Under the pieces are notes generated by a model, which was not told the origin of the DNA, did no database searches, and saw nothing but the letters and a program-made list of their open reading frames with translations. From positions 17,670,001-17,734,000 of the forward strand of contig JBITNC010000002.1 in the NCBI GenBank assembly GCA_050084985.1: a stretch of 64,000 nt of DNA, written 5' to 3'. Origin of the DNA: Nageia nagi. Its lineage: Eukaryota > Pinophyta. The position numbers and the translations under genes were made by a program. Position 1 is the first letter of the stretch. Each line of letters starts with the position of its first letter. Shown here one piece after another: positions 34,101-41,696 of the stretch.

Positions 34101-37100
34101 AGCTCATGGATGGATGAAGGATGGGATTACAAGGTATTTGGCAAATTTTAAGAGGATTTGGAGCTTTTTAAAAGGTTTTGAGAAAGATCTAGGATTTTTG
34201 CCAAAAAATTTTATTTTCATGTCTATGGAATTTTTTGGGAGAAAAAAGTGAGAATTTCCATAGGAATGAAAAATGCCTCCTAGATTTTTGAGCACTTAAA
34301 CTTGCTCAAATCTGAAAATTCCAAAGTTTAAATGTGTTCAAAATTTACCTTTCCATGCAATGAAACCATAAAATTCTATTTTTGAGCAAAATTCCTCTTT
34401 TCTCTCTAATCAAGGCACTAGATTTCACTCCAATGGCATGAAAACCTGCGCCAAGCTTTTTGGGGCATATCTAGTGGTCAAAATTGAAAATTTGAGAGTT
34501 TTCCCATGCAATGAAGGCAAAATTTTCGATTTTTGCGAAAAAATTTAACAACCTTCTCATGCTAGGCATCGTTTTTCACTTCTATGGATTTCCAATGAGC
34601 TGAAAAACTGTGTCAAGCATTTTGAGGGTTTTCCATGGCTCAAAATTGAAAAAATCAAGGTTTAAATATGATGGAAATGCCTTCTTCCATGCAATGAAGG
34701 GATCCAAATTGATTTTCAAGCAAATTTGCACTTATCTCTCCAATTTAGGAGCTGATTTTCACTTCAATGGCATGAAAACCTGCACCAAGCTTCTAGGGGC
34801 CTTACACTTGCTCAAAATCACTTTTTTGTAGACCTAAATGTGTTTTAAATGGCATTTTCCATGCAATAAAGTCCTCAAACTTGATTTTTGAACAAAGCTT
34901 ATCAATTTTCCTCAACTTAGGTGCTGATTTTCACTCCATTGGAATTCCATAGCCTTAAAAATCAGCACCTACCTCTTAGAAGGCTTAAAATTGCTCAAAT
35001 TCAAAAAATTGTAGACCTAAACCTTCCTAGAATGGTATTTTCCTTGTCCCCAAGCCTTCAAACTTGATTTTCAAGCCAAAAATTTATCATCTTGTCAAGC
35101 TAGGCACTGATTTTCACTTCATTGGATTTCCATAGATTTGAAAAACAGCGCCAAGCTTTTTGGGCCCCAAAACTTGCTTAAAATCGAAAAAAATGGAGAC
35201 CTAAATGTGCTTGAAATCATCATTTCCATCAATTTATGCCCTTAGATTTGTCTTTTAATGCATTTCCAATATTCCCCACAATGTAGGTGCCAAAAAACAC
35301 TTCTATGGATTTCCTGTAGGCTTGAAAAACTACACCAAGGATTTGGGTGCCTTAGACTTGGTCAAAATCGAAAATTTCAATTCTTAATTGTGTTATAATT
35401 CACCTTATCTCTTCAATGACGTCCTTAGACTTGATTTTCGACACCATTTGCATTTATCTTTGTAAAAATTTTCATAATTTTCCATGCTTGGGAGCATAAG
35501 TGTCAAAACTCGAGCTCTAATATCACTAAAACCCTCAAAATGTGCCCTAGGGCACAACTTTTGCATTACAAGCCCATATCTACCATTTTTGAGCTCAAAC
35601 TCAATCAAATCTACATTTTCTGTCATTTCTGAGCTCAAATTTGGTATTTTTGTACATTTTCGATCAAAATTGAACTCAAAGTCTACATTTCCGAGCTCAG
35701 CTTGGCATTTTCGATCATTTCCAAGCTCAAATTCTGAAAAAACATACATTTTTACCATATTGACCATTTCCGAGCTCAAAATTGACAAAAATGCACTTTT
35801 TCATTATACTTGCCATTTCCAAGCTTTCCAAGCTCAAACTTCACCAAAATGCGTATTTTCCACCATACTACCCATTTTTGAGCTCAAACTCTAAAAAAAA
35901 ATCGCATCTTCATTGGCTTCACTCTAGACCCAAAAAATTGTGCTCTGATACTCTCTCCTAGACCCTAGCTCCTTGGCTATAAAAACTGGTGACTGGATAC
36001 TTTGATACTCTTCAGGGTCTTCGTCGTATAATCTCCTTGAATTGTTCCCTGATATCATGTGTGCACTCTTCAAAATGAACTATCCGTCACCAAAAGTCAA
36101 TCTCAAGACAATGCACCTCATTGCCTTTGCAAAAATAAGATCCCAAAATCTTGTATTTTGAGATGTGTTGTGCGGACACAACACATTCCTTAAAATTTCC
36201 TCAATCAAACTTATAACTTTTATAAGCAATGTATAAACTAGCAATTCAAATGCAATAGTGAAGCATTATAGCTATAGAATTGAGGGATAATTTAGAAGGA
36301 TTGAATTTTTCAATAATATAAATAGAAAAGACATTGTATTTTGAAATTAGAACAGTGGTTTCCCAAAGTTATGCTGACAGGCAAACTTATACACAACAAT
36401 CACAAAGTCAAAATATGGAAAGAAAAGAAAACTAATAAAATAACAAACGTTTATCTAGCAAATAAACATAATGCAAACAACAATGTCATAATTTCAAATA
36501 AGTGACATACCTGGAGTAGAATTTTCAGCCGCTCCAAAGGAGCCACTGCAGAACGAGACCTGAGATCAAAAACCCTAACAGATTTATAAGGTCTAAACTT
36601 TTAATAAGAGTAATTAAATAATTTAAATCTTTCAACAAAATTAAGATGTTTATCAGCTTCATACTGCATTTAAAAAAGCTTTTCAGTATAAAGGAATCTA
36701 AATCTCATCTAAAATCAAGCCTAAATTTAGTTCCTCTAAAAACGTATTTACTAAAAGAAAATCATTCTGTGAAAAATATGAAAAACATTATCACACTTGC
36801 ATCACACTTAATTTCAGCAAAGAAGAGTATGATTCATGAGTGAAATAAAGCATGATAATTGCATGAAAATGCATTAAAACAAAACTTCCAAGAACAAATG
36901 CAACAATTCTTAAATTAAAACTTCCACCAAATTCAACTAAGTCATTAAAAAAAAAATGTTACAAATTGAAAGAATTGGGAATTCTTCAACATGGACGAAC
37001 AAAATTTAACTTTTTGATAATATTGGAAAACAATAGGATTATTGTTCGACCGAATGAAGGTAAGAGAACAAAACTAAAATGCAGATCATTCGTTCTTCCA

Positions 37101-37828
37101 TGAAAATGCAGTAACTTTTCATATTTTACATCAAAATGATCATTACTATATGAAAACAAAGAGAAATTCAAATTATTAGATGAAATTAAGAAGAATTTTC
37201 ACACTTAGATGAAAATCAAGATAACAATTCAATCATGTGAAGGGAGTTGGAGAAACAGGTGAGTGTTAAAACTCTAAGTTGAAAAAAGATTCCTCAGGCT
37301 CCAAACTCTCATGTGGATATACTAAATTCAATCGATAATTTCCATCTGATGTAGACGTGGTGAAATGCGATTCCCAGATAACTTTAGAAAAACCAAAATA
37401 ACATATTTGCTTATAAAGATTTGTCCAAAAAATTAAGAACTGTTGATAAGAGAGAAGACCCAAGTTTGAATCTTAATCCCCTCTCAGAAAAACATATTAT
37501 TTGTTAGGATAGTTGAAAAAAATGTTGGGAACACTCAAAGAAGCTAAGTTCGTCTCCCAGGTGTTCAAGTCCTATTCCTGTTTAAAAAAAAAAAAGAGTA
37601 ATAGAGGACATACACTCCTCCTGCAACACCTCCAGCAATGAGAGACTTGCAGATGCTAATAACCGCTTTCCCGGGGGCCTCAACTTCGGAAGCGGTGAGT
37701 TTGGCGCCGTCCTTAATATTCACAAACGTAGACACGGCCCCCTCCTTCCCATCCTTATAAAGCGACCTCAACGCATCGTCTGATCCCCCTACCTTCTTCT
37801 GCAGAGCCGCCTCTGTCTGCGCCACCAT
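16035..37828 (-). CDS. ADNT1: Mitochondrial-carrier-family adenine nucleotide transporter (ADNT1-like), partial, exon 6 frameshifted
   Basis: Six minus-strand exons (separate entries) splice in phase into about 229 residues resembling Arabidopsis ADNT1, the inner-membrane carrier that exchanges ATP, ADP and AMP. Visible hallmarks are the first carrier signature PLERLK (P-X-[DE]-X-X-[KR]) across exons 1-2, the EGIRGFFKGNGTNCARI segment in exon 3, and the second signature YPMDMVRGR in exon 5. The family is built of three repeats of about 100 residues; the first is complete, the second nearly so, and the third is absent from the window. Introns are about 1.05, 7.5, 0.5, 11.9 and 0.16 kb, then over 16 kb. 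A one-base deletion in exon 6 breaks the frame, so this is a pseudogene, a truncated copy, or a functional gene with a sequence error. The family call is very safe; the ADNT1 subgroup rests on recalled similarity. Confidence 0.85.
16148..16304 (-). other. Carrier intron 5 (157 bp)
   Basis: Short intron with canonical GT-AG ends, in contrast to its very long neighbours. The plus ORF at 16199-16522 runs antisense across it and is not supported. Confidence 0.85.
16305..16417 (-). CDS. ADNT1: ADNT1-like exon 5 (113 bp)
   Basis: Acceptor CTGTGCAG at 16418, then NVEHTPLSRLAAGACAGI and IAMSATYPMDMVRGRLTVQ, ending at donor GTATTT. It carries the second carrier signature (P-M-D-M-V-R) and helix 3. 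The frame follows from the split Glu codon with exon 4. Confidence 0.92.
16885..17463 (+). repeat. LTR (579 bp) with adjoining primer-binding site, in carrier intron 4
   Basis: Starts TGTTGGAACTCG and ends ATCCTTCA, followed after two bases by TGGTATCAGAGC (17466-17477), the initiator tRNA-Met primer-binding site, so this is a 5' LTR in plus orientation. It contains an exact tandem duplication of 62 bp at 17068-17191. No gag or 3' LTR is recognisable downstream, so the element has been lost apart from its 5' end. Confidence 0.75.
17466..17477 (+). promoter_or_regulatory. Primer-binding site (initiator Met tRNA type)
   Basis: TGGTATCAGAGC, two bases after the LTR CA terminus at 17463. Confidence 0.85.
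17478..18500. other. Intronic stretch after the LTR
   Basis: AT-rich with no gag motif. A 29-bp direct duplication (TATCTGACTCAATATGTATG and following bases) occurs at 17858 and 17887. Confidence 0.5.
20728..20940 (+). pseudogene. LINE RT, N-terminal fragment
   Basis: Reads MMANRKAPSLDGFFNEFYKE, NKGNIKFIPKSKDHK and NWRPITLL, the standard opening blocks of L1-clade RT (K-P-G-D-G-F, I-P-K, N-W-R-P-I). The reading leaves the RT pattern after CTT at 20940 and resumes at about 22587 (NVSYKIIAKALALKLQP). Confidence 0.9.
20941..22586. mobile_element. Insertion of about 1.65 kb into the LINE RT
   Basis: The host LINE reads ...NWRPITLL before and NVSYKII... after, so this segment is inserted. It is AT-rich with no transposase. 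It contains CGCCGATTAATCTCCTCAGC and CGAACTTTAGAACACTG near 21620-21685; the latter resembles a hAT-type terminus on the other strand, but no matching left terminus was found. A 28-bp tandem repeat lies at 22287-22400. It may be composite. Flanking pentamers TGCTT and CACTT differ at two of five bases. Confidence 0.6.
22287..22400. repeat. 28-bp tandem repeat, about 3-4 units
   Basis: Units of the form TCATCCAAGGGATGGCTAGT followed by a C-rich CGTCCCCC repeat three to four times with few changes, inside the insertion in the LINE. Confidence 0.88.
22587..24350 (+). pseudogene. LINE RT, central and C-terminal fragments
   Basis: Resumes with NVSYKIIAKALALKLQP and runs through FIKSDFEKT to the catalytic FVDD (TTC GTT GAT GAC, 23073-23084). 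The C-terminal segment at 23318-23662 has ITKKLSLAGKFQV, MAWEFCCLPKHFGGMGL and ALCAKWIIRAL, typical of plant L1 RT ends. Stops and small frameshifts interrupt it throughout. Confidence 0.85.
24380..25167. mobile_element. Possible LTR-like insertion in the LINE tail
   Basis: About 790 bp of different composition between LINE segments. The left end starts TGTTTGAAATAA, and the right end on the minus strand starts TGTTCAACACCC. It contains a 79-bp tandem duplication. No convincing target duplication was found, so the identity is tentative. Confidence 0.35.
24475..24635. repeat. Tandem duplication, 79-bp unit
   Basis: TCTATCTATGATAAGGCAAT...GGACTAGATCGGATCAGAAG is present twice in direct orientation (24481 and 24560), with a few substitutions. 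Confidence 0.92.
25168..26174 (+). pseudogene. LINE 3' region and poly(A)
   Basis: Broken plus-strand reading without a named domain, ending with a TCTTGATGTAAACACACTT-type tail and a nine-base A run. The A run plus orientation supports a LINE 3' end. Confidence 0.55.
26175..26480. other. Unassigned intron sequence
   Basis: No ORF or repeat is recognised between the LINE tail and the LTR to the right; the LTR's far end may reach into here. Confidence 0.5.
26480..27294 (-). repeat. Gypsy 3' LTR (minus strand), left end undefined
   Basis: On the minus strand it begins TGTAATGTCCCC (27294), directly after a purine tract read from about 27315 as GCAATTTTGGGAGGGACAGACT. That is the arrangement at the 3' end of plant gypsy elements. 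The residual reading LRTKQFWEGQ just upstream resembles the end of gypsy pol. The ORFs in this stretch carry no domains. Confidence 0.6.
27295..28303 (-). other. Gypsy 3' remnant and intron sequence
   Basis: The polypurine tract and a short pol-end remnant are visible to about 27400. Beyond that, including the plus-strand ORF at 27442-27630, nothing is recognised. Confidence 0.4.
28304..28341 (-). CDS. ADNT1: ADNT1-like exon 4 (38-bp microexon)
   Basis: TTCAG acceptor, then 38 bp read through split codons as (R)SILWLYRRETGD(E), and a GTAAGA donor. It exactly fills the gap between exon 3 (EQAS) and exon 5 (NVEHTPLSR), where the family has a short loop of the GILYMYRQ type. In-phase joins at both ends support it. 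It is too short to be seen by ORF searching. Confidence 0.85.
28342..28866 (-). other. Carrier intron 3 (525 bp)
   Basis: AT-rich intron with canonical ends. The plus-strand ORF at 28613-28849 has no recognisable content. Confidence 0.8.
28867..29030 (-). CDS. ADNT1: ADNT1-like exon 3 (164 bp)
   Basis: Reads VQSSHNPTYNGMLQGL through EQAS plus two bases. It contains the matrix loop and helix 2 of repeat one (WNTEGIRGFFKGNGTNCARI, PNSAVKFYSYEQAS), which match adenine nucleotide carriers closely. Acceptor TTTTTACAG, donor GTAACT. Confidence 0.93.
29305..29926 (+). pseudogene. LINE RT fragment (non-L1 type)
   Basis: Open for about 207 codons of RT: LLNPDNYRTIMVGNTLAKLF, GQVGLRKNHLTCDHILTLR, CCFVDFKKAFEIVP (first catalytic Asp) and GVKQGCPLSP. 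The second catalytic motif ([YF]XDD) should follow but is displaced by an insertion. The open frame then runs on into the inserted sequence to 30057, giving a chimeric ORF. The subgroup is uncertain; an RTE- or similar-clade LINE is possible. Confidence 0.85.
29927..30682. mobile_element. Insertion of about 756 bp in LINE 2, candidate DNA transposon
   Basis: Begins CAAAATCAGCAAA and ends TTGACAACTTTG (reverse complement CAAAGTTGTCAAA), giving a weak inverted terminal match of the CAAARTNNNCAAA type. The interior is T/A-rich with repeated GATTTTT words and no transposase. Flanking bases do not form a clear duplication, so class and limits are tentative. Confidence 0.5.
30690..31787. other. Intron 2 spacer with CATG-rich repeat
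   Basis: No gene. At 30871-31020 the words TGCTTGCATGTCACATGCATG recur several times in imperfect tandem order. At 31215-31258 a 22-bp unit (GATAAGATCTATAACATAACAT) is duplicated exactly. Confidence 0.7.
31788..31792. repeat. Target-site duplication, left copy (CATTC)
   Basis: Directly precedes the TGTTGGGA terminus at 31793 and is identical to 36184-36188. Confidence 0.85.
31793..31908 (-). repeat. 3' LTR remnant (about 115 bp)
   Basis: Direct repeat of 32765-32880: both contain TTTCCTCTTACTCGACGATC, GGAAAGCAACCCAGCATTA and GTTACTGAACTCCTCTTGTA. Similarity stops near 31905, where gag begins, which marks the deletion junction. Confidence 0.9.
31930..32526 (-). pseudogene. Gypsy gag, N-terminal part
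   Basis: MGPRKDNRFVYSTRAARAAK opens a charged N-terminus with a Pro/Gln/Ile repeat (SQPIVQPIAQPIVPP). After a stop and frame change near 32204-32230 come YLPKFIHDGLVTTKEHI, DDVACRMFPNTLDNVATMWY and SLLEGSITSW, a typical Retrotrans_gag capsid segment. The remainder of gag is deleted. Confidence 0.85.
32530..32764 (-). other. Leader of the long-LTR element
   Basis: The 18-base phrase CCCTCCTTCTAGCACCAA followed by TWTATGTTG occurs twice (about 32669 and 32743). On the minus strand, ATTGGTGCTAGAAGGAGGG immediately after the LTR is the likely primer-binding region; the tRNA is not identified. Confidence 0.6.
34270..35460. repeat. Satellite-like array, units of about 150-184 bp
   Basis: The landmarks TTTCACTTCWATGG, ATGAAAACCTGCACCAAGCT, TTGCTCAAAAT and TTTTCCATGCAATGAAG recur in fixed order. 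The TTTCACT landmark (or its CACT core) falls at 34423, 34574, 34757, 34928, 35112 and about 35295, spacings 151, 183, 171, 184 and 183. Copies are clearly diverged, so the array is old. Confidence 0.88.
35590..35899. repeat. Short array of about 50-bp units with GAGCTCAAA
   Basis: CATTTCCGAGCTCAAA-type units recur about six to eight times at roughly 30-55 bp spacing, next to the larger array in the same LTR. Confidence 0.8.
36184..36188. repeat. Target-site duplication, right copy (CATTC)
   Basis: Directly follows the ACACAACA terminus at 36183 and is identical to 31788-31792. Confidence 0.85.
36189..36510. other. Intron 2 flank
   Basis: About 320 bp of AT-rich intron between the CATTC duplication and exon 2. 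Nothing recognised. Confidence 0.7.
36511..36559 (-). CDS. ADNT1: ADNT1-like exon 2 (49 bp)
   Basis: Completes the Val codon of exon 1 and reads SRSAVAPLERLKILLQ, the first mitochondrial carrier signature (P-L-E-R-L-K) at the end of helix 1. Acceptor CTCAG and donor GTATGT are both canonical, and it joins exon 3 in phase 0. Confidence 0.9.
36560..37613 (-). other. Carrier intron 1 (1,054 bp)
   Basis: Donor GTATGT, acceptor TCTCAG. AT-rich, with an A-run at 37583-37594. No element or ORF of note is recognised. Confidence 0.8.
37614..37828 (-). CDS. ADNT1: ADNT1-like exon 1 (start exon)
   Basis: Starts ATG at 37828 (MVAQTEAALQKK), 71 codons plus two bases, and ends ...AGGVAGG with donor GTATGT at 37613-37608. 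The first 50 residues are hydrophilic and variable. SICKSLIAGGVAGGV begins transmembrane helix 1 of the first carrier repeat. An in-frame TTG 15 bases upstream is not a credible start. Codon content is GC-richer than the surrounding intron. Confidence 0.9.
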
Positions 37829-38340
37829 TGAAACACCACCCAATTATGCCTCCCACCCGATTCCGATCACCAAAGGACCCTGGCAACCCCCCCTCCAAAC
37901 CCTCGGAGATCAAAACCCTGACCTCTACCGGCAAATTCAAAAGCGAAGCCTCACACAAATCAAGTCCATGATCGATGGCGCCTTGTTTAACTAAAAAAGC
38001 AAACCACTCAGCGCATTAAAAACCGTCCAACAGATAACACCGTCTTCAAATCCTATTCAGCGGACTTCGAATTTCTTACTCTCTTTCTTCGCCCTCCATA
38101 TTCTCCACTTTGGAGTCTGAGATTTACGTTCAGCCCTACTGATTTCGAAATGCAGTGATTTTACTGCAGAAATTCAAACAGGTCTTATGGTTTTTAGGAT
38201 TGTTTTTCTACCCTTGTGGTTGAGCTTTCGAGGCTGAGTCGTCCATTCTACCTGCGCCGTGCAATCCAAGGCTATGGAAGGTGATCCTTACGGCTGGTAC
38301 GGTGGGGTTTCGGATCGAGACGGCTAGGGTTTAAATTCAA
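37829..38340 (-). promoter_or_regulatory. Probable 5' UTR and promoter region of the carrier gene
   Basis: Sequence upstream of the ATG is richer in G+C and CpG than the AT-rich DNA on either side, as expected for a genic promoter or 5' UTR. A TATA-like TTATAAAAT on the minus strand lies near 38375-38385. A short plus-strand ORF (38274-38327) is described separately. The transcription start cannot be placed. Confidence 0.4.
38274..38327 (+). CDS. Short divergent ORF (17 codons), uncertain
   Basis: ATGGAAGGTGATCC... reads MEGDPYGWYGGVSDRDG and stops at TAG. It is divergent to the carrier gene and lies in GC-rich sequence, so it could be an upstream ORF or the remnant of the first exon of a head-to-head gene. 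No downstream exon is seen. Low confidence. Confidence 0.2.
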   Translation: MEGDPYGWYGGVSDRDG

Positions 38341-39729
38341 CTCTGCCTTTCGCTTTAGGGGTTTAATTATACAAGATTTTATAATTTCTTTATTTTATTA
38401 TTTTAAGGTATAGAAAATTATTACAAACACTTTTCATCTATAGTTAAGGAAGATGTTTATCACATAAGAAAATCTTTGTACTAGTTTTGATATAACCTCT
38501 TATATATCTAAAAAATATTAAGAGATATTGTTTCAAAATCTATTTTTTATTAAATTATTTGTAATCTCCTATTCGAATTATCTAATATGAGAATTATTTT
38601 TGTTTTATATGAGTAAATAAATTTATATTTTTTATTTATATAGTTATGTAGATATATTTTTTATTAGTCGATAATTTTTTTTAATTATTTTTTTAAATAT
38701 AGTTGATATATTGTTGATGAACACACATGCAACATTTGGCTCTCCAGTTCTTCATGCTGCAGCTGTAGTTATAGCTCTCTGCATAATAATAGTTAGCAGA
38801 TGTTCATGGGCTTAATTATCATAACGTTACTATTTTATTTGTCAAATAGTTAGACTTGTATAAAGGATAGCAAAGGTGAATAAAATTAAAAATAAGTTTC
38901 TTTCCAATATTTTTTTTAAATTTTAGTGGTTTCTAATATTTATTAAAGTGTGTTTAAAAGTAAAAATATATTAAGTAAGTATTTGAAAGATTATTTTTCA
39001 TATTATTAAGTTGTGTAAAAAAATCATCAAGTTTGTTTTGGTTATCTTGGTTTAAGAATTCATTGATTAAGTTGTAGTTAAAGAATTTAAAGTGTTGCAG
39101 TCAAATTTGAAGTAGTTGTGATTAAACAAAGAGCTAGTTGCGATCAAACTAAGTCAATGTACAAAAGAATGAAGTTGTCATGATTAGGAACACTCCACAA
39201 TTTAGACTGCCACATTTTGAGATTGATGGCATTAGCAGGAGGCCTCATCGTGATGAGGGAAAGGCAAAAAGTGCAATGTCATACGTTAGAGTTGATGATG
39301 TTAGCATGTAAATTATCGTAATGTAATAAGGAGGTAATAACGTAATATCGAAACTTTGTATGGATGACATCAACAAAGATGTCATAGTGCAGCATAGGGA
39401 AAACAAGCAGAACACCGCACTTTAGAGAGGTAATGTCACCAACAAGATAGTCGAAGTATGGCACAGTAAGAAATGAGTTAAGTTATGTGTGATAAGATAA
39501 ATGATGTAAACATAAGCTCAATGAAAATCCAATATGGCATTGAATGTGTATTGTACCTTTCTAAGGTTTATCCAATTTCTTAATTTCGCATTCATTCACA
39601 AATTAGGGTATCAACGTAAATGCTCATTAAGCATCCAAACATGCACTCAAAACTAAAATATAATAGCAGCAACCAAATCTAATATAAAGCTTATACAGTA
39701 TGTGAATATGCTCAAACTAGAGCACAAAT
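38341..39729. other. AT-rich intergenic DNA
   Basis: No coding region. About 100 bp at 38945-39055 (TATTAAGTTGT, AAGTTTGTTTTGGTTAT) resembles 55210-55315 in the same orientation, so a repeat family is present on both sides of the gypsy/copia block. Confidence 0.6.
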
Positions 39730-40572
39730 TACAGGTATGTTATACCACATCAATATGCCTCCAAAACACTATAATTTGCACATATTCACATGTATAATCA
39801 ATGTCAATATTACAACAATAAATAGAGAACATTCATCCATATTTGAGATGCAATATGAGAGTTAATATCATGTATAATCAATAAGGAATAAGTATAGGGT
39901 TGTAAAAAGTTTGTAACAAGTTTTAGAGCAAAGGCCAGGACTTGAATATGCTCAACCAAGACTCCTAAATATTGGCGTAAGACCCAAGAAGGCTCCCAAT
40001 CTTGACAAGTCTCAAGATGGTTCCCAATGGCTAATGTAAGCTTCCAAGTGGCAAAGATCTATGGCATAAGTCTCTAGATAGCTCCTTAATGTTGATGCAA
40101 GCTCTCTAAGTGAATATGAAAGTAGATGTGCCACTTCTAGGATAAGGAGAAGCCTTAGTCCCTAAGAGGTAGAGAGGGGAGCATCCCCAAATTTCAAATG
40201 ATCCAAGATCAAATGCATAATGACAATGCTTCAAGTGGACACAATCAATGCTTATATAGATCTCCAAACTTTCAAATATGTCCCCCAAAAGGCAACTGAC
40301 TAGGAGGAGAGGAACAATAAAATATTGAATAGCTCCCAACCTTCCTAGCATGGTCGACTTGGCACATGGGTGATAGATCATCATAATGGCCTTTTTAATT
40401 GGCCCAATTAAACATATAATTTGTCCTTATTGAGTGTTTACCTTTGAGGCACAAATATAAATATGATAAATACATAATTTAATAAATAAAATACACCTAA
40501 TCAAAATACTAAAAATCGTAATGAATAAGCATGAGCGATGGCATCTAGATGTCCCAAATTGGGGATATTACA
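39730..40572 (-). repeat. Gypsy 3' LTR, left copy
   Basis: On the minus strand it starts TGTAATATCCCC at 40572, after a purine tract (GAGGAGGGATGACT, 40573-40586). It is homologous to 43416-43528 joined to about 49593-50290, which is a second copy now split by copia 2. Shared phrases include CCACATCAATATGCC, GAACATTCATCCATATTT and CCAAGAAGGCTCCCAA. The left limit is approximate. Confidence 0.75.
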
Positions 40573-41696
40573 AGTCATCCCTCCTCAAATTGCTTTTCGT
40601 CAAGCAATTCCAAACTCATATTAAAGCGATGCTTGTCTTCTTGCTTTATCTTCAAGTGTACCAAGCTGCCCAAGTTTCCTAAGTGGTTCTTGATTCCATG
40701 ACTATACTCTAAATGTACTTGCAAACTATCCAAATAATCCTCACAATAATCCCTTGATAATGTCAAGAAAATGCAATCATGGAGGTGGTTATCCCAAGGT
40801 GTGGAGGCAAGAAATATTGTTGATAATGCATTTTTTTCAACCTACAATTATGTACCTTGCTTCCAAAATGATCCCATTGCCTTGTTATCCCAAGATCGTG
40901 AAGAATCATAACTGATAGGGTGTTGACCTAACTTATCTTAGAGGTTGCTATGTTGTCCAAGTACTTCTCAAATGCTACCCCTTTATTGAAACTTGATCAT
41001 ATATTCTTGGTGCAAACTGTATTATGAATAAATAAATCAATAGTGGATTGATTTTTGAGTCAATAAACTTTGTCTCTTTATACAAGGTGATCTTCAAACC
41101 AATTCTTTCAAGATTATCCTACACTAAACTATATTTGATCATGCTAAGGTTGTAGAGGATAGATTAAAACATTGTTTGGCATTTCATATCTTATTTGACA
41201 ACATCAAAATTCATACATGTTATCATATGAAGTACCATTAAGTAAGCCTTCCCTTGTTGTATTTCTCCCATTGGCTGAAATGGTAGGGACTATTTTTTTC
41301 CTTTTAACATGTCATAAACTCCATCAAACAACATGTAGATCATATCTCTAAGTGTTCAAAAATTGGTGTTCATATATATGAGTCTCAAAATGTATTTATT
41401 TATCACTCGTCATCATGGTCAACCAAAGAAATGAAATGGAATCAAGAATAACAAGGATTTATATACCTTATGTATAGTCACTCAAAATGTGAATACATGT
41501 AAATCTTCAAAGGACCTCTTGCTAACATGTCTGATACTTCTTTGAAGGTGGCAAAATAGTTTATTTTTATCTTCAATATGTGCTCTTTATCCCTCATAGG
41601 ACTATCAGAAAATTAAGAGATGATATTTTGGTTGTCTCTTGTAATTGGAAAAGGTTTTTGACCATCTTTCACCTTGTAGACATTGTTGCAATTTTT

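Larger units (their letters stand above)
31793..36183 (-). mobile_element. Gypsy element with 3.4-kb LTR and internal deletion, CATTC target duplication
   Basis: Minus-strand LTR element in carrier intron 2. The 5' LTR spans 36183-32765 (3,419 bp), followed by a leader, a partial gag (32526-31930) and then only the last 110-115 bp of the 3' LTR (about 31905-31793). The outer ends are TG...CA and are flanked by a perfect 5-bp duplication, CATTC, at 31788-31792 and 36184-36188. Everything from mid-gag through pol to most of the 3' LTR is deleted. The very long LTR is reminiscent of Tat/Ogre-type gypsy elements, an inference, since no RT remains to test it. Confidence 0.85.
32765..36183 (-). repeat. 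5' LTR, 3,419 bp, containing satellite-like arrays
   Basis: On the minus strand it starts TGTTGTGTCCGC and ends TCCCAACA. The interior has no gene. From about 34270 to 35460 it is built of diverged units of 150-184 bp, and from 35590 to 35890 of shorter GAGCTCAAA-bearing units (separate entries). ORFs inside, including 35484-35894, come from these repeats. Confidence 0.82.

Noticed and set aside
35484-35894. 136-codon ORF and its antisense partner at 35405-35788
   Set aside because: They arise from the GAGCTCAAA repeat array inside the long LTR.
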